From Actinoplanes sp. KI2 (GTDB taxonomy: Bacteria; Actinomycetota; Actinomycetes; Mycobacteriales; Micromonosporaceae): a DNA stretch of 64,000 nt. Shown here one piece after another: positions 6,212 through 16,176 of the stretch (position 1 is the stretch's first letter; each line of letters starts with the position of its first letter). Below the pieces are notes generated by a model. It saw only the letters and a list, made by a program, of their open reading frames with translations. It was not told where the DNA came from and searched no databases. A program made the position numbers and the translations under genes. The DNA lies in contig NZ_JAOSZE010000003.1 of NCBI RefSeq assembly GCF_025630775.1, forward strand, positions 248,001-312,000. Direction: 5' to 3'.

Positions 6212-7231
6212 CTAGGCGGTCGCCTGGGTCTTGTCGTCCGTCCGGTCTTCCGGGGGTGGCGGGACGTCGATCTCGGGCGTGCCCGGGGCCGGCAGGAAGG
6301 CGTCCACCCAGCGTGCCAGCTCGCGGAACACCTCCGCCCGCACCTCCTTCCCGGACAGGGTCAGGTCGTGGATGCCGCCGTCGAAACGGGCGATCGTCAC
6401 CCGCGGCCCGAGGCGGGGCGCCCAGCGCACGATGTGTTCGACGTCCAGCACCACGTCGCTGATCCGGACGTCCTCCGACCAGGCCCGCCCCCGGAACGTA
6501 CGCGTGGAGCACGCCACCATCACCGGCGCGTCGATGGACAGGCCGGCGCGCAGGCGTCGCTGGCCGCGCCGGATCGCGTTGAGCCAGCCGGTGGTCACCG
6601 GGAAGCCGGCGATCGGCTTCCAGGCCAGGTCGTATGTCCACTCGCCACGGTGGTCGGTGTGCAGGCTCTCGCCGTAGAGGCCCAGCGACGCCGTCGGGAT
6701 CCTCCGGTACGGGGTGCGGCCGCTGACGCCGACCACCGCCGCCATCAGCGGGCGTTTCACCACCCACGGCACGTTGAAGTCGAAGAACGGGCTGTTCAGG
6801 AACAGGCCGTCGATCACGCCCTGGCCCTGCCGCGCATGCGACCACAGCGACGTGATCAGGCCGCCGGTGGAGTGGCCGCTGACCAGCATCTGGTCGTGGC
6901 CGTCCTCCTCGCGGATGATCCGGGCCGCCTCGTCCAGCTCGGGGAAGTAGTCGGTGAGGCTGCGGGCGAAGTTCGGGGTCTGGTGCGGCAGCAGGCTGCG
7001 GCCGTACTTGCGCAGGTCGAGGGCGTAGAAGTCCCAGCCGCGCTCGACGAAGAAGTCCGCCAGGTGCGTCTGGAAGAAGTAGTCCACGAAGCCGTGCACG
7101 TAGAGGACGGCACGGCGAGAGGGCCGGTCGGCGCGGCGACGCACGAGGGTGGCCACGACCGGGCCCTCGTCGTCGGTGCCCAGGTCGATCGTGTGCCGCT
7201 CGTAGGGCGGTCCCAAGACGTCGATCTCCAC
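6212..7231 (-). CDS. Alpha/beta hydrolase (serine hydrolase)
   Basis: 339 residues with the alpha/beta-hydrolase order of motifs: oxyanion segment VLYVHGFVDYF (about 43-53), nucleophile elbow GHSTGG (Ser121), and a C-terminal GGIHDLTLSG providing the catalytic His. The acid is probably in the LDVEH region before it. The subfamily resembles monoacylglycerol-lipase-like or lysophospholipase-like hydrolases; substrate not determinable. No signal peptide. A Pro-rich acidic tail ends the protein. It is next to tRNA-Arg and divergent from the SSB gene. Confidence 0.82.
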   Translation of the reverse strand: MEIDVLGPPYERHTIDLGTDDEGPVVATLVRRRADRPSRRAVLYVHGFVDYFFQTHLADFFVERGWDFYALDLRKYGRSLLPHQTPNFARSLTDYFPELDEAARIIREEDGHDQMLVSGHSTGGLITSLWSHARQGQGVIDGLFLNSPFFDFNVPWVVKRPLMAAVVGVSGRTPYRRIPTASLGLYGESLHTDHRGEWTYDLAWKPIAGFPVTTGWLNAIRRGQRRLRAGLSIDAPVMVACSTRTFRGRAWSEDVRISDVVLDVEHIVRWAPRLGPRVTIARFDGGIHDLTLSGKEVRAEVFRELARWVDAFLPAPGTPEIDVPPPPEDRTDDKTQATA

Positions 7232-7387
7232 GCCGCAAGGTTACCCACCGGTATGCGTTCGCCGTATCAGATCCACGGGCCGAAACGGCGAAATTCACAT
7301 GTCGGCTTTCGTCCCCAACCCAAAGATCAAAATCAGCGCCGCGTACGGGATCAGGCGCATGCTCTCGGCCTCACAGGTAACCGCCTC

Positions 7388-7393
7388 AGGAGG
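7388..7393 (+). promoter_or_regulatory. Ribosome-binding site fixing the SSB start
   Basis: AGGAGG at this place, 6 nt before GTG 7400, decides the start of the SSB-like gene within a much longer open frame. Confidence 0.7.
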
Positions 7394-7399
7394 GCACAA

Positions 7400-8146
7400 G
7401 TGTTCGAAACCAACCTGGTCATCGTGGGAAACGTCCTCGTCGCGCCGGAATGGCGCCGCATCCCGAGCACGGGCGCGCTCGTGGCCAACTTCCGGGTCGC
7501 CTCGACGGCCCGGCGCTTCGACCGCGAGAACGACCGCTGGGTCGACGGTCACAGCGTGCGGGTTCGGGTGGTCGCCTGGCGGCGGCTGGCCGAGAACGTC
7601 GCCTCGTCGGTAGCCGTCGGCGATCCGGTCATCGTCTCGGGGCGGCTCTACACCCGGGACTGGAAGGACGAGAACGGCAACCCCCGGATCTCGTACGAGA
7701 TGGAGGCCTATGCCATCGGTCACGATCTGGCCCGTGGCCGGAGCCGGTTCTACCGGAGCAAGGCCGGTCAGGGCGTCGCGCTGCTCGAGGACGGCGCGGC
7801 CGACGCGATGGTAGCCGGCCTGTCGTCACTCCCGGTGACCGACGAGGAGGCGCCGATCTCGTTCGGTGACGGCCTGCCCGACGGTGGCGAGCCGACCTTC
7901 GTCGAGCCCGCGCCGATCGTCGTCGGCGAGTCCGGGTCCGAGCCCGGACCCGAGCGCGAGTTTGAATCCGAGCCCGAGTCCGAACGCGGACACGAGCGCG
8001 AGGTCGAGCCGATGCTCGCCGGAGCGAAGGAGCCCGCAGCCGAACCGGACGAGGATTTGGCGATCGAGGTGGAACGCCTGGTCGCGGATCATCCGCCGAC
8101 CGTCCGGCGCACCCGCCGCACCAAGCGGGAGCCGGTCGCGGCCTGA
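7400..8146 (+). CDS. ssb: Single-stranded DNA-binding protein paralogue
   Basis: 248 residues starting with GTG. Residues 1-112 form an SSB OB-fold (ETNLVIVGNVLVAPEWR, GALVANFRVASTARRFD, VRVVAWRRLAENVASSVAVGDPVIVSGRLY). The rest is an acidic Glu/Ser/Pro-rich linker (GSEPGPEREFESEPESERG) and a basic end (RRTRRTKREPVAA). The acidic DDDIPF-like tip by which housekeeping SSB recruits repair proteins is missing, so this looks like a secondary SSB, of the kind linked in actinobacteria to natural competence, sporulation or recombination. A terminator follows directly. Confidence 0.85.
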   Translation: MFETNLVIVGNVLVAPEWRRIPSTGALVANFRVASTARRFDRENDRWVDGHSVRVRVVAWRRLAENVASSVAVGDPVIVSGRLYTRDWKDENGNPRISYEMEAYAIGHDLARGRSRFYRSKAGQGVALLEDGAADAMVAGLSSLPVTDEEAPISFGDGLPDGGEPTFVEPAPIVVGESGSEPGPEREFESEPESERGHEREVEPMLAGAKEPAAEPDEDLAIEVERLVADHPPTVRRTRRTKREPVAA

Positions 8147-8154
8147 CCCGGGTG

Positions 8155-8188
8155 GCCCCTGTTCGGATTAGGTCGTCCGAACAGGGGC
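8155..8188 (+). terminator. Terminator after the SSB gene
   Basis: Perfect 13-bp stem (8155-8167 with 8176-8188) and an 8-nt loop, starting 8 bp after the stop codon. Confidence 0.8.
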
Positions 8189-8237
8189 GGCCCGCCCGGT
8201 TGGCCCGCGCGGGGGTTCTCCGGGCAGACTGGGGCCC

Positions 8238-8687
8238 GTGTTGTTGAAGGAGATCCGCGCGATCGCGGGCGAGACCCTGGTGCTCTCGCCCCACGACCGG
8301 GACGCCGAGCGCGCCAACACGAGCTGGTTCGGCGCACCACCGCACGAGCGCATGGGCATGTCCGCCGACGAGGTGGTCACCGCCTTCGAGGAGACCGCCG
8401 AGCTGTTGCGCACCCAGGTGGCCATGTTGCCGTACGCGGGGCCGGCCACCTTCTACGTCTGGCACGACGAGGACGCCGGGCAGCTGCGGTGCTCGACCGT
8501 CTCGTGCGGATACGACGCCCTGCCGTTCGACGCGCCCTACCAGGCGACGAGCAACCTGCACGGCATCGTCAAGGAGTTCCTGGAGGACCGGGCGCCCGGC
8601 GCCCTCGTCTGGGGCGAGCAGGTGCCGGTTCCGTTCCCCGCGGGGGACGCGGAGCGGGCAGTCTGGGTGTGCAGCCTTTGCCCATGA
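8238..8687 (+). CDS. Conserved hypothetical protein
   Basis: 149 residues from GTG 8238; CAGACT at 8225-8230 could be a -10 element for a leaderless mRNA. The sequence has no membrane segment or signal peptide, a mixed alpha/beta look, and a conserved-looking core TFYVWHDEDAGQLRCSTVS followed by DALPFDAPYQ and a Cys-containing C-terminus (VWVCSLCP). I do not recognise a domain. Good codon use supports it as a real gene. It is followed after 35 bp by cobD and may be in the same transcript. Confidence 0.6.
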   Translation: MLLKEIRAIAGETLVLSPHDRDAERANTSWFGAPPHERMGMSADEVVTAFEETAELLRTQVAMLPYAGPATFYVWHDEDAGQLRCSTVSCGYDALPFDAPYQATSNLHGIVKEFLEDRAPGALVWGEQVPVPFPAGDAERAVWVCSLCP

Positions 8688-8722
8688 CCGGCATGACAGC
8701 TGAACGGGGGGAGTGACCGCAG

Positions 8723-9664
8723 ATGGCGGGCGCGGACGCGGCCGGCCTGGTGGCCGGCTATCTGCTCGACGCGGCGCTCGGCGACCCACGACGGTTCCAC
8801 CCGGTGGCCGGCTTCGGCACGGCCGCCGGTGCGCTCGAACGCCGCCTCTACCGGCCCGATCGCCGGTCGGGCGTGGCGTTCGCCGCGCTGGCGGTGGGTG
8901 GGCCGGCGCTGGCCGGCCTGGCCGCGGCCCGTGCCACCCGGCGCCACCCTGTCGCGCGGGCGACCCTGGTGGCCGCCGCGACCTGGACGGTGCTGGGCGG
9001 CCGTGGGCTGCGCCGCGAGTCCCGGATCATGGCGGGTCACCTGGACCACGGCGACCTGCCGGCGGCCCGCGAGCGACTCAGCCACCTCTGCGGGCGCGAT
9101 CCGTCGACCTTGGACGGTCCCGAACTGGCCCGCGCCACGGTCGAGTCGGTCGCCGAGAACACGTCGGACGCGGTCGTGGCCCCGCTGGTGTGGGGCGGCC
9201 TGCTCGGGCTGCCCGGCCTGCTGGCCTACCGGGCGGCCAACACGCTGGACGCCATGGTCGGCCACCGCTCGGCACGGTACGAGCGGTTCGGCACCGCCTC
9301 GGCCCGGCTCGACGACGCGCTCAACCTGCTGCCGTCCCGCCTGACCGGCCTGCTCACGATCGCGGCGTCCCCGCTGGCCGGCGGCTCGCCGGGGGAGACG
9401 TTGCGGGTCTGGCGGCGGGACCGCAACGATCACCCCTCGCCGAACGCCGGGCAGTGCGAGTCGGCCATGGCCGGCGCGCTCGGCGTGCGCCTGGGCGGCC
9501 GCAACATCTACTTCGGACGCAGCGAGGTGCGGCCGCTCCTCGGCGACGGCCCGCGCCCCTCGGCCGTGCACCTGCGGCGCGCGGCCCGGCTTTCCGGCGC
9601 GGTGGGCGTGGCCGCCACCGCGATCGCCGCCACCCTGGCCCTGGCCCGCCGGAGCCGGCGATGA
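8723..9664 (+). CDS. cobD: Adenosylcobinamide-phosphate synthase (CobD/CbiB)
   Basis: 313 residues of the CobD/CbiB membrane protein family, which attaches (R)-1-amino-2-propanol phosphate to adenosylcobyric acid. The family motifs are in order: [18 protein letters not shown] near the start, [15 protein letters not shown] (about 140), [35 protein letters not shown], and [19 protein letters not shown] near the end. Several hydrophobic segments fit a membrane enzyme. Its stop overlaps the cobQ start (ATGA), so the two are translationally coupled. No cobalamin riboswitch is visible upstream. Confidence 0.93.
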   Translation: MAGADAAGLVAGYLLDAALGDPRRFHPVAGFGTAAGALERRLYRPDRRSGVAFAALAVGGPALAGLAAARATRRHPVARATLVAAATWTVLGGRGLRRESRIMAGHLDHGDLPAARERLSHLCGRDPSTLDGPELARATVESVAENTSDAVVAPLVWGGLLGLPGLLAYRAANTLDAMVGHRSARYERFGTASARLDDALNLLPSRLTGLLTIAASPLAGGSPGETLRVWRRDRNDHPSPNAGQCESAMAGALGVRLGGRNIYFGRSEVRPLLGDGPRPSAVHLRRAARLSGAVGVAATAIAATLALARRSRR

Positions 9665-11190
9665 CCGGCGGGCTGCTTGTCGCCGGCACCACGTCCGATG
9701 CGGGCAAGAGCGTCGTCACCGCCGGCATCTGTCGCTGGCTGCACCGTCGCGGGGTCAAGGTCGCGCCGTTCAAGGCACAGAACATGTCGAACAACTCGGC
9801 GGTGGTGGTCGGGCCGGACGGCCGCGGCGGCGAGCTCGGCCGGGCGCAGGCGATGCAGGCCGCGGCGTGCGGCCTGCCGCCCGACATCCGGTTCAACCCG
9901 GTGCTGCTCAAGCCGGGCAGCGACCGGTCCAGCCAGGTCGTCCTGCTCGGCGAGGCGGTCGGCACGGTCACCGGCGGTAACTACCGATCGATGCGCGAGC
10001 GGCTGGCCGCCACCGCGTGGGCCACCCTCGACGAGTTGCGCGCCGAGTACGACGCGGTGATCTGCGAGGGCGCCGGCAGCCCCACCGAGATCAACCTGCG
10101 GGACGGCGACTTCGTGAACATGGGCCTGGCCCGGCACGCCGGCCTGCCCACGATCGTGGTCGGTGACATCGACCGGGGCGGCGTCTTCGCCGCGTTCCAC
10201 GGCACCCTCGCGCTGCTGAGCCGCGCGGACCAGGCGCTGGTCAGCGGCTTCGTGATCAACAAGTTCCGCGGCGACGCCGGCCTGCTGCGGCCGGGCCTCG
10301 ACATGATCACCGAGGCGACCGGCCGGCCCGTGTACGGCGTCCTCCCGTTCCACCTCGACGTCTGGCTGGACGCCGAGGACTCGCTGGCCTACGGCCGCAC
10401 CCTCGGGCGGCCCGGCCCACCGCGCGGCGACCAGTGGCTGCGGGTGGCCGTGGTACGTCTGCCGCGCATCTCGAACGCCACCGACGCCGAGGCGCTGGCC
10501 GCCGAGCCCGGGGTCCGGGTGCAGCTGACCGTCGAGCCCGCCGACATCGCGGACGCCGACCTGGTCGTCCTGCCCGGCTCGAAGTCCACCGTCGGCGACC
10601 TTGCTTGGCTGCGCGAGTCCGGCCTGGCCGAGGCGATCGGCCGGCACGCAGCCGCCGGCAAGCCGCTGCTGGGCATCTGCGGCGGCTTCCAGATGCTCGC
10701 CGAAACCATCGACGACGAGGTGGAGAGCGGCCGCGGCCGGGTACCCGGGCTGGGCCTGCTGCCGGTCGGCATCACGTTCGGCCCGCGCAAGATCCTCGCC
10801 CGGCCGGTGGGTGAGGGGTTCGGCGCCCCGGTGCGCGGCTACGAGATCCACCACGGCTTCGTGTCCCGCGGCGAGCCCGCGCCGCTGCTGCGGTACGCCG
10901 ACGGCCGGCCCGAGGGCGCGGTGGTCGGCAACGTCAGCGGCACGCACTGGCACGGTGCGTTCGAGAACGACGAGTTCCGCCGCCGCTTCCTGACCGAGGC
11001 GGCGCGGCAGGCCGGCCGGCACGGCTTCGCGGTGGCGCCGGACACCCGGTTCGCCGCGGTCCGGGAGCGGGCCCTCGACGTGCTCGGCGACCTGGTCGAG
11101 GAGCACGTCGACACGGACGCGCTGTGGCGCCTGATCGAACGAGGCCCGTCCGCGCGGCTGCCGTTCGTGCCGCCCGGGGCCCCGACATGA
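9661..11190 (+). CDS. cobQ: Cobyric acid synthase (CobQ/CbiP)
   Basis: 509 residues. N-terminal dethiobiotin-synthase-like ATPase domain with the modified P-loop [16 protein letters not shown] (residues 6-21) and [10 protein letters not shown]-terminal class I glutamine amidotransferase domain with nucleophile Cys340 in [11 protein letters not shown] and the catalytic His in the [14 protein letters not shown] region. It amidates four side chains of adenosylcobyrinic a,c-diamide using glutamine and ATP. Start ATG 9661 overlaps the cobD stop, and its own stop overlaps the next start. Confidence 0.95.
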   Translation: MTGGLLVAGTTSDAGKSVVTAGICRWLHRRGVKVAPFKAQNMSNNSAVVVGPDGRGGELGRAQAMQAAACGLPPDIRFNPVLLKPGSDRSSQVVLLGEAVGTVTGGNYRSMRERLAATAWATLDELRAEYDAVICEGAGSPTEINLRDGDFVNMGLARHAGLPTIVVGDIDRGGVFAAFHGTLALLSRADQALVSGFVINKFRGDAGLLRPGLDMITEATGRPVYGVLPFHLDVWLDAEDSLAYGRTLGRPGPPRGDQWLRVAVVRLPRISNATDAEALAAEPGVRVQLTVEPADIADADLVVLPGSKSTVGDLAWLRESGLAEAIGRHAAAGKPLLGICGGFQMLAETIDDEVESGRGRVPGLGLLPVGITFGPRKILARPVGEGFGAPVRGYEIHHGFVSRGEPAPLLRYADGRPEGAVVGNVSGTHWHGAFENDEFRRRFLTEAARQAGRHGFAVAPDTRFAAVRERALDVLGDLVEEHVDTDALWRLIERGPSARLPFVPPGAPT

Positions 11191-11825
11191 GATACGCCGA
11201 TTTAGCCGCAGAAGTCGAGCAAATGCCGCCCAGGTTCGGTGGCTCGCGGCTCATCGCCGTCGACGGACCGAGCGGGGCCGGCAAGACGTCCTTCGCGCTG
11301 CGGCTGGCCAAGCAGCTGGACGCCCCGGTCGTGCACACCGACGATCTGCTCGACGGCTGGGACGACCAGTTCACCTTCTGGGAGCGCCTGGAACGCGAGG
11401 TGCTCGGCCCGCTGCGGCGCGGCGAGACCGCCACCTACCTGCGCTACCAATGGCACCTCGGGAAGTTCGCCGGGCCGCCGCTCACCGTCGACCCGGCTGC
11501 CGCCGTACTGCTGGAAGGTGTCAGCGCCGCGCGGCGCGAGATTCGTCCTGAGCTGTCCCTCGCGGTGTTCGTGACCGCACCCGCCGATCTGCGCCTGCGG
11601 CGGGCGGTGGCACGCGACGGTGACGACAGCGTTGCGTTCCGGGCGTACCTTGAGCGGTGGCGTGCTGCCGAAAATCGGCACTTCGCCGAGGACGAGACGG
11701 CCGAGGCCGCCGACCTGATCGTCGACGGCGCGGCCACGACCGACGACGACCGCTTCACGCGCCTGCATGAGCGGTTACACCAGCGCGAAAGCCGGCGCAG
11801 TGGACAGGACGGGGTGGATTCATGA
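11187..11825 (+). CDS. P-loop nucleoside kinase-like protein (uridine kinase-like)
   Basis: 212 residues with Walker [14 protein letters not shown] (about 27-39), a [10 protein letters not shown] segment typical of uridine kinase-like proteins, a FEL-type lid and the late basic stretch [18 protein letters not shown]. It probably phosphorylates a nucleoside or a small alcohol; the substrate is not clear. Coupled to cobQ by an ATGA overlap and to the M48 gene by another. Given its place after cobQ, a role in handling a nucleoside or aminopropanol precursor is possible but only inference. Confidence 0.75.
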   Translation: MRYADLAAEVEQMPPRFGGSRLIAVDGPSGAGKTSFALRLAKQLDAPVVHTDDLLDGWDDQFTFWERLEREVLGPLRRGETATYLRYQWHLGKFAGPPLTVDPAAAVLLEGVSAARREIRPELSLAVFVTAPADLRLRRAVARDGDDSVAFRAYLERWRAAENRHFAEDETAEAADLIVDGAATTDDDRFTRLHERLHQRESRRSGQDGVDS

Positions 11826-12877
11826 CCGACGAGGAGAGCCGTCCGGTACGCCGGCGGGTCACGCTGACCGGGATCAGCTCCCGGGCCTGGGAGCATCCCG
11901 CCGACCGCGGCGCGCTGACCGCCCTGCGGGAGCTGCGCGGCTTCGACGATCTGATCAAGGCATTCTTCGGGATGTGGAACGAGCGCGGCTTCCGTCTGCA
12001 GTTCCTGTCCAGCGCGATCCGCGTCGACCATCGGCAGTACCCGCGGATCTACCAGCGCTTCACCGAGGCCGCCGCCACGCTCGACGTGACCGAGTTGCCC
12101 GAGCTCTACGTGGCGCAGGACCCGATCATCAACGGCTCGGCGATCGGCCTGGACAAGCCATTCATCGTGATCACCACGGGGGCGGTGGAGCGGCTCGACG
12201 ACGACGAGTTGCGCGCCATGCTGGGCCACGAGCTGGGTCACGTGCGCAGCGGCCACGCGGTCTACCGCACGATCATGATGATCCTGACCCGGTGGACCGT
12301 CTCGCTGGCCTGGTTGCCGATCGGCGCGATCGCGCTGCGGGCGATCATCGCGGCGATGTTCGAGTGGTGGCGCAAGGCTGAGCTCTCCGCCGACCGTGCC
12401 GGCCTGCTCGCCGGCCAGGACCCGGCCGCCTCGACCCGGCTGCTGATGAAGCTGGCCGGCGGCGGCGACCTGTCGCAGATCGACACCGCCGCGTTCCTCG
12501 AGCAGGCCGGCGAGTACGAGAGCGGCGGCGACCTCCGGGACAGCATCCACAAGATCGGCATGACCGTCTGGAGCACCCACCCGGTGCCCGTCGCGCGCGC
12601 CGCCGACCTGCGCAAGTGGATCGACTCGGGGGAGTACGCGAGGATCCTCTCCGGCGAGTACCCGCGGCGCGACTCGGACGGCGACGCCTCGGTCGCCGAT
12701 GAGGTGAAGGCGGCCGCCAACTCGTACCGGGAAACCTTCACCACCTCCCAGGACCCGCTGATCAACGTGCTGCGCAAGGTCGGCGACGGGGCCGGCGACC
12801 TGGCCGGCTCGGCCGTCCGCGGCGCCCGCTCCTGGGCCTCCGGCCGAGGCCGCAGCGACGGGGAAACCCCGAGCTAG
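11822..12877 (+). CDS. M48 family zinc metalloprotease
   Basis: 351 residues. HELGHVRSGH (about residues 137-146) is the HEXXH zinc site; the third ligand Glu lies in KAELSADRAGLLAGQ. A hydrophobic segment ISLAWLPIGAIALRAIIAAM-like separates them and probably anchors the enzyme at the membrane. Members act like HtpX or Oma1 in membrane-protein quality control. The N-terminal part has LYVAQDPIINGSAIGLDKP, a typical substrate-cleft strand of the family. Overlaps the preceding gene by ATGA, the last of the run starting at cobD. Confidence 0.88.
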   Translation: MTDEESRPVRRRVTLTGISSRAWEHPADRGALTALRELRGFDDLIKAFFGMWNERGFRLQFLSSAIRVDHRQYPRIYQRFTEAAATLDVTELPELYVAQDPIINGSAIGLDKPFIVITTGAVERLDDDELRAMLGHELGHVRSGHAVYRTIMMILTRWTVSLAWLPIGAIALRAIIAAMFEWWRKAELSADRAGLLAGQDPAASTRLLMKLAGGGDLSQIDTAAFLEQAGEYESGGDLRDSIHKIGMTVWSTHPVPVARAADLRKWIDSGEYARILSGEYPRRDSDGDASVADEVKAAANSYRETFTTSQDPLINVLRKVGDGAGDLAGSAVRGARSWASGRGRSDGETPS

Positions 12878-12895
12878 ACCGGTAGGGTCTGGTTC

Positions 12896-14248
12896 ATGAG
12901 CTTGAGCGAAACCGACCTGCGCGGCGCGATCGCGCGGGAGATGCCCGGAGTCCGTGCCGACCTGGAGCGGCTTGTCCGGATTCCGGGCATCGCTTTCGAG
13001 GGCTTCGACCACTCTCAGGTCGAGCGGTCCGCCGAGGCGGTGGCCGAGCTGCTCCGCGGCTGTGGCCTCGACGTGCAGATCGTGCGGCACGGCGGCCAGC
13101 CCGCGGTGATCGGCCGCAAGGCGGCGCCGGCCGGCGCCCCGACGGTGCTGCTCTACGCGCACCACGACGTGCAGCCGGTGGGCGACCCGGCGCTCTGGAC
13201 CAGCGACCCGTTCGAGCCGGTCGAGCGGGACGGCCGGCTCTACGCCCGCGGCGCCGCCGACGACAAGGCCGGCGTGCTGGCGCACGTCGCCGCCCTGCGC
13301 GCGTTCGGCGACGACCTGCCGGTCGGCGTGGTCGTGTTCGTCGAGGGCGAGGAGGAGTACGGCTCCGACTCGCTCAACGACATCATCGCGGCGCACACCG
13401 ACGAGCTGCGCTCGGACGTGATCGTCATCGCCGACTCCGGCAACTGGGACATCGGCCGGCCCGCGCTGACCACCTCGCTGCGCGGCCTGGTCAACCTGTT
13501 CGCCGAGGTCAAGGTGCTCAAGAGCGCCGTGCACAGCGGCATGTTCGGCGGCCCGATCCCGGATGCGCTGATGGTCCTCGCCCGCCTGCTGACCAGCCTG
13601 CACGACGACGACGGCGAGGTCGCGGTCGACGGCCTGGTCGGGCGCGAGGGCGCCAGCGTGGACTACCCGGAGGACCGCTACCGCCACGAGGGCGGCGTGC
13701 TCGACGGCGTCCGGCTGATCGGCCACGGCACGATCACCGATCGCATCTGGACGAAGCCGGCGATCTCCGTCCTCGGCGTCGACGCGCCGCGCACCCTCGA
13801 GGCGGCGAACGCGCTGCAACCCGCCGCCAAAGCCAAGATCAGCGTACGGCTCGCGCCCGGCGACGACCCCAAGTCGGCGTACGCGGCGGTCCGCGCCCAC
13901 CTGGAGAAGCACGTGCCGTGGGGCGCGCAGGTCGAGGTCACGCTGGAGAGCGACGGCTCGCCCTGCGTGATCGACGCGACCGGACCGGCCTTCGAGGCCG
14001 CCCGCGCCGCCTTCACCAGCGCCTGGGACGGCGCGAAGCCGGTCGACATGGGCGTCGGCGGATCGATCCCGTTCATCGCGACCTTCCAGGAGCTTTTCCC
14101 GAAGGCGTCCATTCTGGTCACCGGCGTCGAGGACCCTTATTCCGGAGCGCACGGCCCGGACGAGAGCCTGCACCTCGCCGAGTTCGAGCGGGCGTGCCTG
14201 GCCGAGGCGCTGTTGCTCAAGAACGTGGCGGAGGCCCTCACGACCTGA
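12896..14248 (+). CDS. M20 family dipeptidase/aminoacyl peptidase
   Basis: 450 residues. Zinc-site motifs of M20 peptidases: YAHHDVQPVGD (about 83-92, first His and following Asp), ARGAADDKAG (bridging Asp), EGEEEYGS (general base Glu and ligand), ADSGNWD, and a C-terminal YSGAHGPDESLHL with the last His. The dimerisation domain sits in the middle (about 190-320). It hydrolyses dipeptides or N-acyl amino acids in the cytoplasm. TAGGGT at about 12883 with a 7-nt gap to ATG 12896 looks like the -10 of a leaderless promoter. Confidence 0.9.
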   Translation: MSLSETDLRGAIAREMPGVRADLERLVRIPGIAFEGFDHSQVERSAEAVAELLRGCGLDVQIVRHGGQPAVIGRKAAPAGAPTVLLYAHHDVQPVGDPALWTSDPFEPVERDGRLYARGAADDKAGVLAHVAALRAFGDDLPVGVVVFVEGEEEYGSDSLNDIIAAHTDELRSDVIVIADSGNWDIGRPALTTSLRGLVNLFAEVKVLKSAVHSGMFGGPIPDALMVLARLLTSLHDDDGEVAVDGLVGREGASVDYPEDRYRHEGGVLDGVRLIGHGTITDRIWTKPAISVLGVDAPRTLEAANALQPAAKAKISVRLAPGDDPKSAYAAVRAHLEKHVPWGAQVEVTLESDGSPCVIDATGPAFEAARAAFTSAWDGAKPVDMGVGGSIPFIATFQELFPKASILVTGVEDPYSGAHGPDESLHLAEFERACLAEALLLKNVAEALTT

Positions 14249-14263
14249 GGAGGCTGGTCGCCG

Positions 14264-15742
<1,479 letters not shown>

Positions 15743-15788
15743 GGATTTTGGAGTCGGTCCTCAGTGGTCTCAACCGGGAGCGGACCGG

Positions 15789-15811
15789 TAGACTTCGAAC
15801 ATGCGTTCGAA
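15789..15811 (+). promoter_or_regulatory. LexA (SOS) box over a leaderless start
   Basis: TTCGAACATGCGTTCGAA (15794-15811) is a perfect 7-4-7 palindrome and contains CGAAC-N4-GTTCG, the actinobacterial LexA consensus. It overlaps the ATG at 15801, and TAGACT at 15790-15795 is placed as a -10 for a leaderless mRNA. LexA bound here would block transcription start, so the gene should be induced by DNA damage. Confidence 0.75.
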
Positions 15812-16091
15812 TGATGCCTCGGTAACTGTCCTGGTGCGGCCGATGCCTGTCGGGCCGCGTAACACCATCGATCGGCTCCGTTCCCATGATCGGATCGAGT
15901 CCATCGCGCGGCTGCGAGCGGCCGCGCTGGCGCTCGATCATGTCGATGTCGAGGGGTGGGACGATTCCGCCCTGACCGAACACCTCGAGGAGATCTCGGC
16001 CTCGCTCTGCGCGCTCGATGCGCAGGTCACGCGGGTCGCCGATGCGGTGCGGGCGCGTGGCTTCCGCATCGCCGAGCCGCTCGCCGCCTGA
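15801..16091 (+). CDS. Small SOS-box protein, DUF222/13E12-like N-terminus
   Basis: 96 residues. The second half (VEGWDDSALTEHLEEISASLCALDAQVTRVADAVRARG) resembles the N-terminal helical part of DUF222/13E12 proteins, a family known to contain LexA-regulated members in mycobacteria, but the HNH part of those proteins is absent. The family match is tentative. The LexA box over its start is the firmer evidence that it is a real, damage-regulated gene. The next gene, 85 bp on, is a DNA ligase, which fits a repair context. Confidence 0.6.
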   Translation: MRSNDASVTVLVRPMPVGPRNTIDRLRSHDRIESIARLRAAALALDHVDVEGWDDSALTEHLEEISASLCALDAQVTRVADAVRARGFRIAEPLAA

Positions 16092-16176
16092 TCCGCGGTG
16101 CTCCCAGCTCAGCGGTCCGGGGGTCGGACCACCCGAGCGGGCGAAAATTGTCAGAGGTGGCTGCCAGGATGGGGCC

